Part shown: positions 45,245 to 57,735 of the stretch, piece by piece
Layout: the number at the start of each line of letters is the position of its first letter
Numbering within the stretch: the first letter of the stretch is position 1
Source of the DNA: Zygnema cylindricum
Taxonomy: Eukaryota > Streptophyta > Zygnematophyceae > Zygnematales > Zygnemataceae
DNA: 64,000 nt
Direction of reading: 5' to 3'
Assembly (NCBI GenBank): GCA_037447655.1
Contig: JBBHKE010003105.1
Location: 113,685-177,684, forward strand
Position numbers and translations under genes: made by a program
The notes under the pieces: generated by a model
The model's input: the letters and a program-made list of their open reading frames with translations, nothing else
What the model was told of the DNA's origin: nothing
Database searches by the model: none

Positions 45245-48200
45245 CGTTATGGGCCCACACTCTAGGGTGCCCATTTTCAATTGAACAAGGTTCATTTATT
45301 GAGAAACCATGATGAAGGGTGAATTGTTTGAAAAACGGCTTTGGGGCATTGTAAGTAGTCGTGTGCGTCGGCCATTCTCAAAATTGGGAGTTTCACCAAG
45401 GTTTGGAGGATCTCGGTTCAAAGGAGGATCTGCGAGGGCACAGGTGGTAGAGGATGTTGGAGAAAGCATCGTGTGGGACACAGGGAAGGAAAAAAGCAAA
45501 GAGAAACTCACACCGATGCCTATTGGATCCGTTTCGGTAGCAGATATTTAGAAAAACTGAAGCTAATTATAGTGAAATTTGGGATTTCAACAATAAAGGA
45601 GGAACCTATCGTAAAACCAGCCGCAAAGAAAAAGAAGGCATATGTGGCAACAGAAGTCATCGAAGAGGATTCCGATGACGACGGTGGAGAACTCTTCCTC
45701 AACGAGGAGTTGGAGGTGAAAGGTGAGGCGGGGATTCCAAGGAGGCAAAAGTGTGCTTTCAATGGAGTAAGAGAAGCTTCTGAAGAATGATGGATTATTG
45801 ATTCAAGAGCCTCAATACATATTTGTAGAGAAAAACCATTGTTTACCAAAATGAGAAAGATCCCTACTGTAGAGATAGAGTATGGGGATGGGACAATAGA
45901 AACCACTAATTTAGTGGGATTTGTGGATCTGAAAGTCTTAGTTGATGGAAAAGCATTCATGATCACTTTCTCTGATGTTTTTTTTATCCCAGATTTGAAC
46001 AAGAATCTTATCCATACGTCAGTCATAAATGATAAGGGTTTTGAGACTAGTACTAAGTAAGGACTTTTTGTTGCTAACTAAGAGAATGAAGTGTACTTCA
46101 CAGCTGAAAAGGGTAGCCAATGAATGTTTAGGTTGAGTTTGAGTAATCGAAAGACGAGAGTTTACTATGCCGGTGTAAGTGATTTAATGATGTGGCATAA
46201 AAGATTGGGACATGTGCATCAAGATAGATTGAAAAAAATTAAGAAAACGAGTGTAGTTGAGGGAATACATTTTGGAGACAATGAGACTTTGGATGATTGT
46301 AGTGGATGTGCTCAAGGTAAAGCCCACATATTGCCTTTTCCAAGAACGACAATATATAAGGGTGAAAAGGTCTTAGATCTAGTTCACACTGACATATAGG
46401 GACCAGCCAAAGTGCCATCAGTTGGAGGGAAAAGATTTATACTTCCTATCACTGATGATTGATCCAGATTCTCCAAAGTATATTTCTTGACAAACAAATC
46501 TGAGGCTTCGGCTTACTTTAAAGAGTATAAAGCATGGAGTGAAAAGCTTCATGAGACACCTATAAAGAGAGTGAGGAGTGATAATAGGGGGAAATACACT
46601 TCTAATGAGTTTGAGGAGTTCTTGAAAGAGGAAGGGGTTCAACACCAAAAGCTTGTTCCAAAGAACCTAGAACAAAAGGGTGTAGCTGAGAGACTAAATC
46701 GGACATTAAATGATAGTTCCCGTAGTATGTTGTCGGATAAAAAGATAAGAAAAAGTTTTTGGGTAGAAGCTATGAGTTGTGCTAACTATCTCAAAAATAG
46801 AGTCCTTACCTCGGCGGTAAATGAGACAAACACCTTATGAAAGATGGACCGGGAGAAAACCTAATATTTCACACTTAAAGGTGTTCGGAAGTAAGTGTTT
46901 AGTCTAAACACAGAAAAATCTGATTGTAAGTTAGATGCCAAGGGGAAGCCAGAATACCTACTCGGGTATGATGAAAATGTAAAAGGATATAGAGTTTATG
47001 ATCTTGGAAGAAAAGACATCATTCTAGTAAAACACTTGGTAGTTATAGATGAAGGAAAGTCCATAGATCCCTTTAAATACACTAAACCGGTAAGAATTAT
47101 AATAGAATCCGAAAATGAGTTGGATTCAGATTCTTCTAACCGAACTCCGGTTCAGCCTGACCTTGCAGAGGAAGAGAAAAATTTGACCGAGAGTGACCCT
47201 CTCTTGGAGTCACTGCTTCCGATTCAAACCGAGGAAGAAAACGAGGAAAGACCAAAAATAGACGATGAATATCCGGAGATGGACTCCACGGATAGGGGAG
47301 AAGATGAAGTTGTTCGAAGAAATCCAAGATTACCCTCCATTTTAGCGTCGGAGTTTGAAAGAGGAAGGAGAAGCAGTAACAGGCTTGAAGAGAGACAAAT
47401 GAACAACAAGGTAAGTAAACTGTCACATTTGAGCGAACACCAAACTAACTCGGAAGCAGTTAAAAGTTTGGAGCGTAGTAGATGGGTGACAACCATTAAT
47501 GATGAGATGGCTTCTATTATAGAAGCAAATACATAGGAGTTGGTGGATTGTCCTCCAGTCAGAAAGCCGATAGGATGCAAGTGGGTATTTAAGTTAAAAC
47601 TCAATTTGGATAACACTATCGAGCGATACAATGCCAAATTAGTGGCAAAGGGGTTCACACAGAATGAGGGAATCGATTATTAGGAGACCTTCGCTCCTAT
47701 TGTTAGATTTCCCTCTGTCCGGATTCTACTAAGACTAGCAACAGCAGAAGACATGGAAGTGCACCAGATGGACATCAAAACCGCTTTCTTACACGGAGAA
47801 TTAGAAGAAGAGATCTCTATGCGACAACCGGATGGATTTGTGGAAAAAGAAGAAGAAAGTAAGGTGTGCAGATTGATAAAGTCTCTTTATGGACTAAAGC
47901 AAGCTCCACGCCAATGGAACAAGAAGCTGGATGAGTTTTTGACAAGATTGGGATATATCCGAATTAGTTCGGATCATTCCATCTATCTATTTGAGGACGA
48001 GGAAGTTATAATTTTCATTGCCATCTATGTTAATGATTTGCTTGTTTTGAGTAAATCAATGGAGAAAATTAATGGATTGAAAAAGGATCTAAAAAGTAGA
48101 TTCGAAATGAAAGACTTGAGGGAAGCAAAGTATATTTTGGGAATTCAGATGGAGAGGGAAAGAGAGAAGAAAACAATTAGACTAACTCAAAAGGAAACAA

Positions 48201-49020
48201 TACGAAATATGCTTGAAAAAATTCAAATGGATAAAGCAAATAGTTGTACGACTCCAATGGATTTAAAGAAAAGAAATGAGGAGAGCTCAAAAAAGAAAGT
48301 CTTGATCTTTGTAAAATGAGTTACTACCTGAGGAAAACGAGTTTATGCAAACTATTCCATACAGACAAGTTGTCGGTAATTTGATCTATTTTATGAACTA
48401 TACTCGTCGTGATATAGCAACAGCTAAATGGATATTAAGTATGAGTCTGAATGATCCTGGGAAGAAAGATTGGGAAGCGGCCAAAAGGGTCATGCGATAC
48501 TTGAAAAGAACGAGAGATTTGTGGTTGCATTTCGGAGGGGATAATACTGAACATCACCACTTAGAGTGATTCTAGTTATGAGGATGCTCCGATGAGGAGG
48601 TGTACTTTTGGGTATGTGTTGTATGTTGGGGATGGGGCTTGCTATTGGGGCAGTCAGCAACAAAAGGTGATTGCTTAGTCCACCATGGAGGTTGGGTATA
48701 TGGCCACTTGTTCGGCTGTGAAAGAATTAATGTGGTGAAATCTTTGCTTCAATAACTTGGATATATGAAAAGTGGAGTGCAAAAAATATTTTGTTATAAT
48801 CAAGCTGCGATTGTAATTGCTGTAAATCCTAAGCATCACTTTAAAGCAAAGCATATGGACATTCGGTTGAGCTTTGTTAGAGAGAAGGTTGAGAATTAAA
48901 TAATTAGTTTGGAATATAGACCAAATGGAGAAATGGTGGCAGATATGATGACTAAGCGGGTTCCATCTCCCAAATTGATATTTTGTTGTGAGAAGTGTCA
49001 ACAGAAGAAAAAGATAGACT
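45225..49020 (+). pseudogene. Copia C1 gag-pol, inactivated
   Basis: Gag starts at ATG 45225 inside the LTR (MEVTELHVMGP) and is much deleted by 45550. Protease reads WIIDSRASIHIC (45791), with Arg for the Gly of DSG. The GAG-pre-integrase segment has WHKRLGHVHQD and CSGCAQGKAH (46190-46330). Integrase has VRSDNRGKYTS and GVAERLNRT (46570-46710), with stops at 46397 and 46461. RT (about 47540-48330) has MDIKTAFLHGELEEE and SLYGLKQAPRQW, and YVND in place of YVDD. RNase H follows to about 48990. Several stops separate the parts. Confidence 0.92.
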
Positions 49021-49035
49021 AGAAAATAAAGGGAG

Positions 49036-50027
49036 TGTTGAAAAAGAGTATTTTATATTCTATCTTTTTTGTATATGGTTACTCTATAGTTTTCATACTT
49101 GTCGTGGTCACTGAGAACTAGAAGGCAGCCATGGCTGTCTCAGGTAGATAGCAAGGTAAGAAGACAGGCAGAAGACAAAGCCCCTGCAAAAGATTGCCTG
49201 CCACCGGAAGGATTTGATCCTAAGACCTACGGATGATTGCCGTACAGCGTAGCCGCTCACTTTATCCAACAAGTCTTGATGTAACGTTACGTAGATTTTA
49301 TGTGATAATTATTTAGTTAATGACGCGACGACATACGAAACAAAATGAAACCTGAAACGTACTGTACCATGCGAAATACTGTACCATACGAAACGACATT
49401 TAATTTTCAACGGACGAAATCAAATGTCGTTCGCGATCGACGGCTCGCAGAGGAGCCGAAATTCCGGAGTTGACATTTGGCGGTTTGCAAGCCAATGTCG
49501 GCGGATCACACGTGGCGCGATATGGTTGGACTGCAGATATTACGGGGGGGGCAACTACAGCTCAAGAATTGACACGCTTCAGCGGAGCGGCCATGCCGTA
49601 CTGTGGCCGTACAAGAAGTACAGCGGTACCTGTACCTTGTAGTATCTTACAATCATTTGATTGGTTAGGGTACAGTATACCTTATAGTACCTTACAATCA
49701 TTTGATTGGTTAGGGTACACTATAAGTAGGTTTAGAGAGGGAGCTTAGGACTTAGGAAAAATCAAGGTAGCCGCCTCTCTCCCAGAGTGCTTTTGTATTT
49801 ACAGGCCATCTTTGGCCGGCCATAACTTAATGCTCGGGTGAGCAATTTCAGTGATTGTTTTTCCTACGGACTCACGGGAGTCCAAGCTACATAGAGGTGT
49901 AGTCGGTCATAGTTTTTGCGTCCTATGGTGGGACTTATTCTATGCCAAAGTCAAAAGTGCAAATATTATCCTAGAGGCTTCACATAAGCTGGACATTCTG
50001 TGTACCAATAGAGGTCACAGAATTACA
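49036..50027 (+). repeat. 3' LTR of Copia C1
   Basis: 992 bp, closely similar to the 5' LTR. The gag start triplet is ATA (50008) in this copy instead of ATG. Confidence 0.93.
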
Positions 50028-51026
50028 ACTCTCACCTTTTTGGTCATTAACATCGTTTTCGGTGTGAATTGAATTAATTTGTTCATCGAATTTCTTATTT
50101 AAAACATTTCTATTTTCCTTAACATTCTTCAATTCACTATTCAATTCAAAATTTGTTTCATCTACAGCAGCAGCATGATTATTAAATCTTTTGACCAATT
50201 TTAGAGTATGCTTATTCAACACATTCAAGGCATTCTTTATTTCACTTTTCAATACAAAATTTGCCATTATCACAAAATTAAATCAATCAACAAAAAAGGT
50301 AGAGTATAATTATCCAAAACAGTTTGCATCATATTTGAAGTCTTCGGATTTCTCCAATGCAAGATTTCGTTTCCTTAACAAATTATTTGAAAGGTATCAA
50401 AATCTGAGACATCAAATAAACATAAAAGTAAGTTAGTGGAATTTCAATTTTCCGAAACATTAAAATAGAAAGGTAAAAAGTTTCCCCACAAAATTTGCAA
50501 CAACAAAATGGAAAGCTTTCAAAGGTAAGATTGAACCACAAATTTTGTAACAACATAATTGAAAGCAATCAAAGGTAACAATTTAGGGTTTGAAAAGTTT
50601 TGAGTCCTTTCTATACTCTTTTGCTCTAGAAGAACTAAAGTGCAGCACTTTCTTTCTCCTCCATTATCAAATTTCCTATTTCACACTACATCAGGATCTT
50701 TTCAAATCTAACCTTGCATCCTCACCCTTCATGGTTTCAAGCCCTCCCTCTACACATGATTCGTCTCTAGGAGAAGGCAAGTTTGTTTGGCATTTAAGTA
50801 ATTGGAGTGAGATTCAACGGTGGCTACACTGCCCTCCTTGCTTAAGTTCTTAAAACCTAAACACGCCCCACATCTAACCAGCGCCTGTTCGCGGTGTGGT
50901 CACATAGTTTCCCTCCAATCCCCCACCATTTCACATTGAGGTTCAACCTACAAGGGCCAGAGCACCCTCACCGGTCACTTCAGTCGATTTTTGCATGAGC
51001 AAGCTTCTTGCTAACTTCTAACCAAA

Positions 51027-51038
51027 GCTTTGATACCA
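51027..51038 (-). promoter_or_regulatory. Primer-binding site of gypsy G1 copy B
   Basis: The minus strand reads TGGTATCAAAGC, identical to the PBS of copy A, two bases from the LTR. Confidence 0.9.
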
Positions 51039-51040
51039 TA

Positions 51041-51981
51041 TGTAACCGGATTTCCTACCTTTCAAAAAATCCTACAACTACAACAAATTTTAACCACACA
51101 TTCTATACATTGAAATACACACATTCACATTGGACGACACTCACATAAGGATCAACTTTTAATTAGAAGAAGCTTCGGTCCATATGACATTCAATTTGGT
51201 CTCTTGCCCTTTTGGCTCAACCCTTCCTTTAAAGTGTTTTCCACTGCCCTCCACTCTTAAATAATTATATCTCTTAACTACTAAATAGTACTTAGTTAGT
51301 AAGAGACTTCTGTGCAAAAATGTGATTGCTCCGATTTGGTATTATTCGCTCAAGACCAAAGTCAGTCAAAATTTCCACAAACTTTTCCAACCATATATCC
51401 ATCATCGCCCTGGACTAGCCATGTCAGAGTCAACGCTTCATTGAACAGGATTTTACTTGGGCTAATCATTGATCAGTTAGGACTCAGACTGACCAATGCA
51501 AAAACTTGCGAAATCTCTCACTAACTATGTAGTATTTCTAACCAATTGAACGTTATTTTTCACTACGTATTATTTACATGCTAAAGTGGGCGCGAGTCAA
51601 AATGCGACTTTACACGGACGGGTGTCACAAATTTCACACACGAAATTACTTACGAAATTTTATAAAGTGAAAGTGACGTTTCGTACTAAAAATTGTACGA
51701 AACGAACCATCGTGCGTACCAAACGGAATATTGATTCATTTGGTACTTTATAAACGTGCGCCTAAAATTACGCGGCTAGTTTGACCTTAACCCGTTACAA
51801 TGAACACCCATTCGTTATATTGACCTCGCGCTGTCGCCTAAATACACTTATATCTATATCTTTTAAAAAACATCTCTAAATCGTGTGATTCTTTCTCGGA
51901 CGTCTACCAAATTCATTACTCTATATTCGTAACAGTTAAATACCTATTTACGAACAAGTACGATCCACTATTAGTTTTTCA
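51041..51981 (-). repeat. 5' LTR of gypsy G1 copy B
   Basis: 941 bp, the inverse of 29638-30613. More diverged than the two LTRs of copy A are from each other, so this copy is probably older. Confidence 0.9.
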
Positions 51982-52549
51982 AATATAGCTCGCTGTAGAA
52001 GGTGACACGCAAAAAGAGATAAACTTGCACCTAAAGATGGATTTAAACCAAGTGGGCACGAAAAATTGGTTGAATATTGAACCCACAAAGTCGCACAAAA
52101 ATGACGACTATTACCATGAGAAGAACTTACACCAAGAGATCGAATCCCAATAGGTGATCTAAAAAATGTCAGTAAGTAATAGGGTCCACATACTATTAAC
52201 AATAGGCACACTCGTAGGACGAGGAGGACTAGCAAGGAATCGTAAGAAAAGGCAGACTCGCACAATGAGGAGGACTACCATGGACACATAAAAATAGGCG
52301 CACTCGCACAATGAGGGGGACTAGCACGGACGCGTAGAAAGAGGCAGACTCGCACCAAAAGGCAAACTCGTACGAGAAACACGACTCGAGGGAAGAGGCC
52401 TTGAAAATTAGGCTGAGTACTTTAGCATAAGGACGCGCGCCATCATCCAAACTGGTACCATGAAGCAAACTAACACCATGAAGAGGATTTGCACCAAGAG
52501 GCAGACTCGTATCAAAAAAAAGACTCGCATCAGGTAGCCTCAAAAATTA
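51982..52549. repeat. Degenerate 18-bp minisatellite, left half
   Basis: Repeated GAGGCAGACTCGCACC/AGGAGGACT words. The same array continues at 56657-57285, beyond Copia C2. Long Leu/Ser/Cys-rich minus-strand frames are by-products of the repeat. Confidence 0.8.
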
Positions 52550-52554
52550 TATTA

Positions 52555-53739
52555 TGTTGATATTTTAGTATTTTCTAGGTCTTTAGTAGGATAGAAAAAG
52601 AGCAAAGGCACTCTGCCTCTGACTCCCTTCTCCAAGCCCCCACACTTGTTGTAGTCACTAAAGGCTGGAAAGGGAGCTTGAGCCATGGCTGCCTAAGCTC
52701 ATCAGAGAGACAAGTGTAGATAAATTGTAGGTTTACTAAAATGGATATTGACGGAACCAGGATTTGATCTGGTACCTAACGTCCGTCAATATTCCGATAG
52801 CCAGTAGCTTTGTTAGTTTAGTCTAGGGCCAGTACTAGCATACCTAGGTTTTGATAAATACTTAAATAGTTACGCGTAGACTAGTTCATTTAACGCGGAA
52901 TATAAACGTAGTGCATAGATACACATATAGATAGTATAGAGTACGGTTTTATGTATTGTATGAAACTGATACCGCACATTTGTTTCGACCGCCAAATAAA
53001 TACCGCGCGTCTATTTTCAACGGCTAAAAATATAGTCGGATTTGATCGGACACCCACGATAGGCGCCGCGATAGCGAAATATATACTTTTGGCGTTTTAC
53101 GATCATCGCCACGTCAAGTGACACGTGGCACGTCAACATTGGATTGCGGCGACTCCGGAGATTACATGAACAAATACGGACATGACATGTGTCGAAATTT
53201 CGGCCATATCGTACGATGGTCGTACAAAAAGTATATCGGCATTTGTACTTTTCTGTACGGCACAGTAAAGTGATTGGTGCCGTACGTCAGTATATAGAGT
53301 CTTAGAGAGAGATAGGACTAAAAATATTTTTGGTAGGTAGCCGCCTCTCCCAGAGGGCATCTTGTATAAAAGGCAAACTTTGGCCAGCCATAACTATCAA
53401 CTCATTTGACCATTTTCTTTTATTCTTTGTGCTGCGGACTCAAGAAAGTCCAGGCTACACAGGGGTGTAGTCGGTTAGAGTGCTTTCATGTTAAGGTGGC
53501 TGCATTTCTAAGCGAAAGTCAAAGTGGGTGAGTGTGTTTAAATCTCATATTCTAACTTTGCATTATGTGGTGGAATTGAGCCCAGAGAAAGTCTTATTTC
53601 AATAGGGTGAAGTTGTAATAGGGTTTTGATTGTCATGGGGTCAATCATTTGGGTTTATATAAACTTGGAGTCGGCACTCTCTAGATTAACTTCTTTTAAT
53701 CTGCAAATTCTGTGTGGCGATGGAACCCATAGAGTTAAC
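52555..53739 (+). repeat. 5' LTR of Copia C2
   Basis: 1185 bp, about 50 bp longer than the 3' LTR. Carries a tRNA-like antisense module near 52745-52830 and the gag ATG at 53720. Confidence 0.92.
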
Positions 53740-55483
53740 GGTGATGGGCCCACCATCTAGGGTGCCTATCTTTGATGGAACAGACTTCACTTATTGGGAG
53801 TTCACGATGGAGGGATTTTTTTTAAAAAAACACTTATGGGGATATGTTTTGAGACAAGGGAGGTGTCCACCACTGGGCTTTCGAGGAACCCACTATGGAG
53901 AATCATCTGGGGCTTTCCAAAAAACAAACCGGAGTAAGGAGGCAACGGAAAATGAAGGGAAAATCATTACCATGGAAAAGGGAAAAGGGGAGAAGGATGA
54001 AAGGGCATCGATGGTGAGGGGAGCTGGCTCTCGGCTACGGTTCCACGCATGGGGGTTATAACTGAACCAAAAACTTAAGAAAATGACAAAAAAAAATGGG
54101 AATATAAAAACATTATAGCAAAACATCTCATACTTAGATATGTGTCTAAGTCCATGGCTATCACTCTTTTAAATCTAACCGAGTCTTCAGAAATCTGGGA
54201 AACACTCATTCAGATTTATAAGAGTGAGATTATACAGAGGCAGCAGATAGTAAAACAGGAAATAAAGGCCTGTGTTTATAAAGGCGGCAGCATAATAGAG
54301 TTTTGCAATGATATTGTTGCTTAATATGTTGAGCTTGGTAGTACGAGATATGTAGAATTTGAGGAGACAAAGATTAATACACTAATCATGAAACTCCCAC
54401 ATGAGTACGAAGACATCATTTACCGTATGTAGGGAATGGATGGCTCCACATGGACTTGGAGCATTACCATGGGGATGATTCTTATGAGGGAAAGCTGGGG
54501 CATGGGGAGTAGGGCCAGGTGCAGATGGTGGTTTGGGAGATGGGAGGGAGGCAGGCGTGGTGGAGGAAGAAGACAAAGGTGACTTTGTCAGACTGGTGCA
54601 GAGGAGGAAAAGAAGGGTTTGGGGGCTTAGGGTGTTGTAGGGAGGGACATGAAGGAGTTTGGAGAAGTTTGGATATTTGGGGAGGAAGAGGATGAGAGAA
54701 CGTGGAACAGCTGCATGGTAGAAGAGAAAAACACACAGGAATTCTAAAAAAGCAACAATGTGCTTTTAGAGGTATAAGGGAAGTGAAGAGAAACGAGGTA
54801 TTTTATGGAGTTAGAAATAATGAGGGTAATTTTATAGATATTTAGGAAAAGGAAAGTTGGTCGGAAAGGGAGATTTCAACAGATTCCGAAGTAAGCTGAG
54901 AAGTAAGTCTAAAAGGGGCTCTAAAGGATAGGGAAGTAGATGAATATTTGATTAAAAGTTTAGGGGAGGAGAAAAATAGGTTTATGTATTGGGAATCAAA
55001 ATAGGAAGTGATAGTGGGAAGAATTCCACGAGAGAGAGTGAGGAAAGTTCAGAAAGTGGGATGATTATCATGAATAAAAATATGAGTTCTAAAGATGTAG
55101 ATTTTATAAGGAACTAAGTGGGGACTCTTGATTTAAAGATAGATTTCGGGGGTAATGGTTTTGACATCACTAATGGGAGTGATGTCATCTATGAAGGTGT
55201 ACCCGTAAAAGGGTTAGCATCTGGGTGTGTGTTGCGGATTGGAGATGGGGCTGGCTGGTTGAATTGCAAGAGGGAAATCGAATTTTTGTGTGGATGGGAA
55301 AAAGATGAGGTGGATAATATCTTTGCTTGGATTTATGAAAGTGGGATGCTAAATAGAATGTTTACTTCAGCTCATTTAACGGACATTTTTAAATATAAGC
55401 GTGTTATCTTAAAGTTTTATGAAAGGAAAAAGAAAAGGAAAAAAAAAAACGGGGGAAGGGATTGTTTGTTTATTTGTTTGTAA
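53720..55483 (+). pseudogene. Copia C2 gag remnant and RNase H tail
   Basis: Gag starts in the LTR (MEPIELTVMGPPSRVPIFDG) and has TYWEFTMEGFFLKKHLWGYV, typical of the Copia gag N-terminus. It is frameshifted by about 53880; gag-like reading continues at 54142-54324 (ESSEIWETLIQIYKSE). The frame at 55118-55483 (YEGVPVKGLASGCVLRIGDG) matches the C-terminal Copia RNase H region, compare FGYVLYVGDGACYW in C1. Everything between is missing or scrambled. Confidence 0.85.
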
Positions 55484-55518
55484 GAATTCAAAAGAAGTAG
55501 AATAGAAAATAAACGGAG

Positions 55519-56651
55519 TGTTGATATTTAACTATTTCCTAGGTCTTTATTTGGATAGAAAAAAAGCAGAGGCAGTCTGCCTTTGACTCCCTTCTCTAAG
55601 CCCCCACACTTGTTGTAGTCACTGAAGGCTGGAAAGGTAGCTCTCCAGAGAGACAAGTGTAGATAAATGGTAGGTTTGCTAAAATGGATATTGACGGACC
55701 CATGATTTGATCTAGTACCTAACGTCCGTCAATATTCCGATAGCCAGTAGCTTTGTATGTTTAGTCTAGAGCTAGTACTAGCATGCTTAGGGTTTGATAA
55801 ATACTTAAATAGTTACACGTAAACTAGTTCATTTAACAGGGAATATAAATGTAGTGCATAGATACAGTTATAGATAGTACAAAATACGGTTTTATGTAGA
55901 GCATAAAACAAATACCGCGCGTCTATTTTCAACGGCTAAAAATATAGCCGGATTTGATCGGATGGCCACGATAGAAGCCGCGATAGCGAAATATATACTT
56001 TTGGCGTTTTACGATCATCGCCACGTCAAGTGACACGTGGCACGTCAACATTGGATTGCGGCGACCCCGGAGATTACGGGAACAAATACGGACATGACAT
56101 GTGTCGACATTTCGGCCATATCGTACGATGGTCGTACAGAAAGTAAATCGGCATTTGTACTTTTCTGTACGGCACAGTAAAGTGATTGGTGCCGTACGTC
56201 AGTATATAGAGTCTTAGAGAGAGATAGGACTAAAATTATTTTTGGTAGGTAGCAGCCTCTCCCAGGGGGCATCTTGTATAAAAGGCAAACTTTGGCCAGC
56301 CATAACTATCAACTCAGTTGACCATTTTCTTTTATTCTTTGTGCTGCGGACTCAAGAGAGTCCACACTACACATGGGTGTATTCGGTTAGAGTGCTTGCA
56401 TGTTAGGGTGGCTGCATTTCTAAGGGAAATTCAAAGTGGGTGAATGTGTTCAACTCTTATATTTTAACTTTGCATTCTGTGGTGGAGTTGAGCACAAAGA
56501 AAGTCTTATTTCACAAGGGTGAAGTTGTAATAGGGTTTTGATTGTCAACGGGTAAATCATTTGGGTTTATATAAACTTGGAGTCGACACTCTCTAGATTA
56601 GCTTCTTTTGATCTGCGAATTCTTTGTGGCAATGGAGCCTATAGAATTACA
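55519..56651 (+). repeat. 3' LTR of Copia C2
   Basis: 1133 bp; ends with ATGGAGCCTATAGAATTACA, that is the gag start in LTR context, then the TATTA duplication. Confidence 0.94.
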
Positions 56652-56656
56652 TATTA

Positions 56657-57285
56657 TGTGTGAGATCCCACAATATTGCGCGAAAACAAAAAATTCCACT
56701 AGGTGGTGGACTTGCACTAAGAGGAGGACACCAACCAAAATGCCTCTAAAATTTGGCTGAGTATGAAGCTCATGACTCAAACTAAAAGGCGGACTCACAC
56801 AAAGAGGCTACGAAAATTTAGCAAATTGTGAAAGCTTATGGAGATGCCCTTAAAAGAAATAACCCATGAAGAGGCTAACGTACAACATTGGCCTTAAAAA
56901 TTTGACTAAGTATTATTACCCGCGGAGTCGCGCTAGAGGGCGGACTTACACCAATAACAGGAGTCGCAACGAGAGGGAGATTTAGAAAAAGATGCCTCCA
57001 AAATTTGGCTACGTATTAAATCTCACTGGGTCACACCAAAAGAAAGACAAGTAGGACTCGCAGAGTAAGCAAAATCACGCGAAGTGGCCACAAAATTTGG
57101 TGAAGTATAGAAGCTCACAAACTTGCACGAAGAGAGGGACACGCACCGAAAGGAGGACTTGCAAGTGGAGACAAACTCGCACCAGGAAGCAGATTCGCAC
57201 GAAGAGGAGACTACCATTAGGAGGCGGACTCGCACTAGGAGGAGGACTCACACCAAGAGGTAAACTCTCACTACCAGGCAGACTT
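56657..57285. repeat. Degenerate 18-bp minisatellite, right half
   Basis: The clearest units are AGGAGGCGGACTCGCACT and AGGAGGAGGACTCACACC at 57216-57255; the array decays to both sides. Confidence 0.85.
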
Positions 57286-57735
57286 TGTCAAATTTTGTTA
57301 GTTTTTTTACACTTTTTAAGTGTTTTAAGAAATTGTAAGGTTTTGTAAGATTGTAAGCTTGTAAAAAATCAACATTTGCATTTTCATTCAAGAAATTCAT
57401 GTTTTTATGTGCAACATGCAATAATGTGTTGTAGTTAGGCATCGATGTTATAACATTACAAAAATGATTCCACTTTGTTTTTGTGCCCAATATTGTTATA
57501 TAAATAAGTCGTTGTGTGAAATTGCATTTGAAGACAATTCGAAAAAGTCATTCCAACATCCACAATTTGGCTCCACTTCATTTTTTCAAACATTGGATCT
57601 TGAAACCAAGTTTGGAGTATTTTATTTAGCGAGTTGTTTTGTTCGCTTTAATTTGTGGTGTTGTGTTGCGTTAGCCTTGTGTCAATAATCGACATGCCCA
57701 TTTTTTTGGCCAACCTATAAACGGTACATTGGCAT
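57286..57735. other. Intergenic, no gene seen
   Basis: AT-rich, only short frames. Confidence 0.45.

Larger units (their letters stand above)
44262..50027 (+). mobile_element. Ty1/copia element C1 nested in gypsy copy B
   Basis: LTRs 44262-45244 and 49036-50027 start TGTTGAAAAA and end CAGAATTACA. The polypurine tract AAAATAAAGGGAG lies just before the 3' LTR. Pol order is protease, integrase, RT, RNase H. The flanks rejoin the gypsy gag sequence with no target duplication (CTTATT on the left, ACTCTCACC on the right; copy A equivalent CTTACT then ACTCTCACC). Confidence 0.94.
40604..50267 (-). pseudogene. Gypsy G1 gag-pol, copy B (interrupted)
   Basis: The gag N-terminus 50267-50028 reads ALNVLNKHTLKLVKRFNNHA; gag resumes at 44261 beyond the Copia insert. 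CCHC knuckles lie at 43640-43370 and the protease region at about 43110-42840. RT lies at about 42480-41600; its catalytic motif reads FIDDIIIYS (rc near 41855), so the two aspartates lost in copy A are kept here. RNase H is about 41400-41160, and integrase from 40968 has PCQQSKLSNQKPKG. Stops and frameshifts throughout. Confidence 0.9.
40604..51981 (-). mobile_element. Gypsy G1 copy B, minus strand, 3'-truncated and split by a Copia insertion
   Basis: The 5' LTR (51041-51981), PBS, leader, gag start (ATG at 50267) and gag-pol match copy A in inverse orientation. Copia C1 (44262-50027) interrupts gag. The 3' end stops within integrase at 40604, where GTATTTTATTTGTC joins foreign DNA, so the 3' LTR is absent. 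The breakpoint shows a few bases of microhomology (TTGTC). Confidence 0.93.
52555..56651 (+). mobile_element. Copia element C2, internally deleted, with perfect TSD
   Basis: LTRs 52555-53739 and 55519-56651 begin TGTTGATATT; the 3' LTR ends GAATTACA. The perfect duplication TATTA (52550-52554 and 56652-56656) fixes both ends. The internal region is only 1.78 kb: a gag remnant, then a short RNase H-like remnant and polypurine tract AGAAAATAAACGGAG. Integrase and RT are deleted, so it would depend on a partner. It shares LTR architecture with C1. Confidence 0.95.

Noticed and set aside
51948-52543. Leu/Cys-rich minus-strand frames as secreted proteins
   Set aside because: They coincide with the 18-bp minisatellite and shift frame with it.
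54382-54736. Pro-rich minus-strand frames inside Copia C2
   Set aside because: They lie opposite the scrambled G-rich gag remnant and have no independent support.
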